DNA of 64,000 nt from NCBI GenBank assembly GCA_018292915.2, contig JACVVK020000466.1, positions 411,001 to 475,000 on the forward strand, written 5' to 3'. The translations under genes and the position numbers were made by a program. This DNA comes from Batillaria attramentaria (taxonomy: Eukaryota > Mollusca > Gastropoda > Batillariidae). Positions 63,544-64,000 of this stretch are shown piece by piece. Numbering within the stretch: the stretch's first letter is position 1; each line of letters opens with the position of its first letter. The notes under the pieces are model-generated. The model made no database searches. It had not been told where the DNA came from and saw nothing but the letters and a program-made list of their open reading frames with translations.

Positions 63544-63770
63544 ATGGTATAGTATGGTATGGTATGGTATGGTATGGTATGGTATGGTATGTGGCGTGGC
63601 GTGGCGTGGCGTGGTATGGTATGGTATGGTATGGTATGGTATGTGGCGTGGCGTGGCGTGGCGTGGCGTGGCGTGGTATGGTATGGTATGGTATGGTATG
63701 GTATGGTATGGTGCGTGGCGTGGCGTGGCGTGGCGTGGCGTGGCGTGGCATGGTATGGTATGGTATGGTC
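63544..63770. repeat. Pentanucleotide satellite of GGTAT and GGCGT blocks
   Basis: Alternating blocks of (TATGG)n and (CGTGG)n, three of each, over about 225 bp upstream of the visible part of gene H. All six frames are partly open, giving spurious ORFs. Confidence 0.95.
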
Positions 63771-64000
63771 CTTATTACGCACATATGTGAGTCGTTTCCT
63801 GCGGAGATTTCAGAACCTGACGCAGAGGTTTTGTGGTTGTACGTCATTGTGACGCACGGTTTTCAAGACTTGAAAACCGAAAGTAAAACAACACACCTCA
63901 GACGGTCGCTGGAATTGGAAACAACAGAGAATTCTGTGCCCTAGTGCTGGGTTTTCCGATTCATAAAGAACGTGTCATCTCCGACAATCTAGAACACAAT

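Noticed and set aside
63507..63944. 145-codon frame over the pentanucleotide satellite
   Set aside because: Created by the GGTAT/GGCGT repeat; overlapping frames in both strands are equally open.

Overview
The window looks like intergenic and genic DNA from an animal with intron-containing genes, most likely a mollusc (probably a gastropod). Evidence for this is GT-AG introns, very dense (CA)n, (CT)n and (CATA)n microsatellites, tRNA-derived SINEs that share one 3' segment, and an intact APE/RT non-LTR retrotransposon. The taxon is inferred. No bacterial, viral or CRISPR features were seen.

The main content is a minus-strand cluster of eight related multi-exon genes (called A to H here) for small type I membrane proteins. 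All exon boundaries were read by eye from splice signals, reading phase and comparison between paralogs. The six models complete in the window (B, C, D, E, F, G) each sum to a multiple of three with no internal stop. The shared layout is: a signal-peptide exon (58 bp, 46 in G), a fast-changing ectodomain exon of 330-345 bp with a C-x-C-x-V core, a second small ectodomain exon with one shared cysteine (carrying a Ser/Thr-rich stalk in E, F, G), a transmembrane exon, and cytoplasmic exons rich in Y-x-x-(L/I/V) motifs. I do not recognise the ectodomain as a named family. The layout is that of paired-receptor or innate-immune-like receptors, which is inference.

Region 1 (1-23.2 kb) holds tandem units of about 6.5-7.8 kb with genes A (partial), B, C and D. 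Spacers carry SINEs, relic ectodomain exons, decayed LINE 3' ends and microsatellites. A 1.6 kb composite insertion with a captured Ran GTPase fragment lies before gene C, and a 958 bp solo LTR lies in an intron of D. Region 2 (23.2-27.4 kb) is a LINE with an intact 941-codon EN-RT ORF. Region 3 (27.4-30.6 kb) is relic and microsatellite-rich spacer. Region 4 (30.6-57.6 kb) holds the second subfamily, genes E, F and G, with different tails (two cytoplasmic exons) and a mucin-like stalk. F carries a 2.7 kb insertion in one intron, and an orphan tyrosine-motif tail exon lies between F and G. Region 5 (57.6-64 kb) holds gene H (5' end missing), which has an E/F/G-like ectodomain with an A-D-like tail, plus a 159-bp minisatellite and a pentanucleotide satellite.

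Together the genes look like a birth-and-death receptor cluster: ectodomains differ strongly between neighbours, while introns and tails are much more alike, and several copies have lost individual tyrosine motifs.
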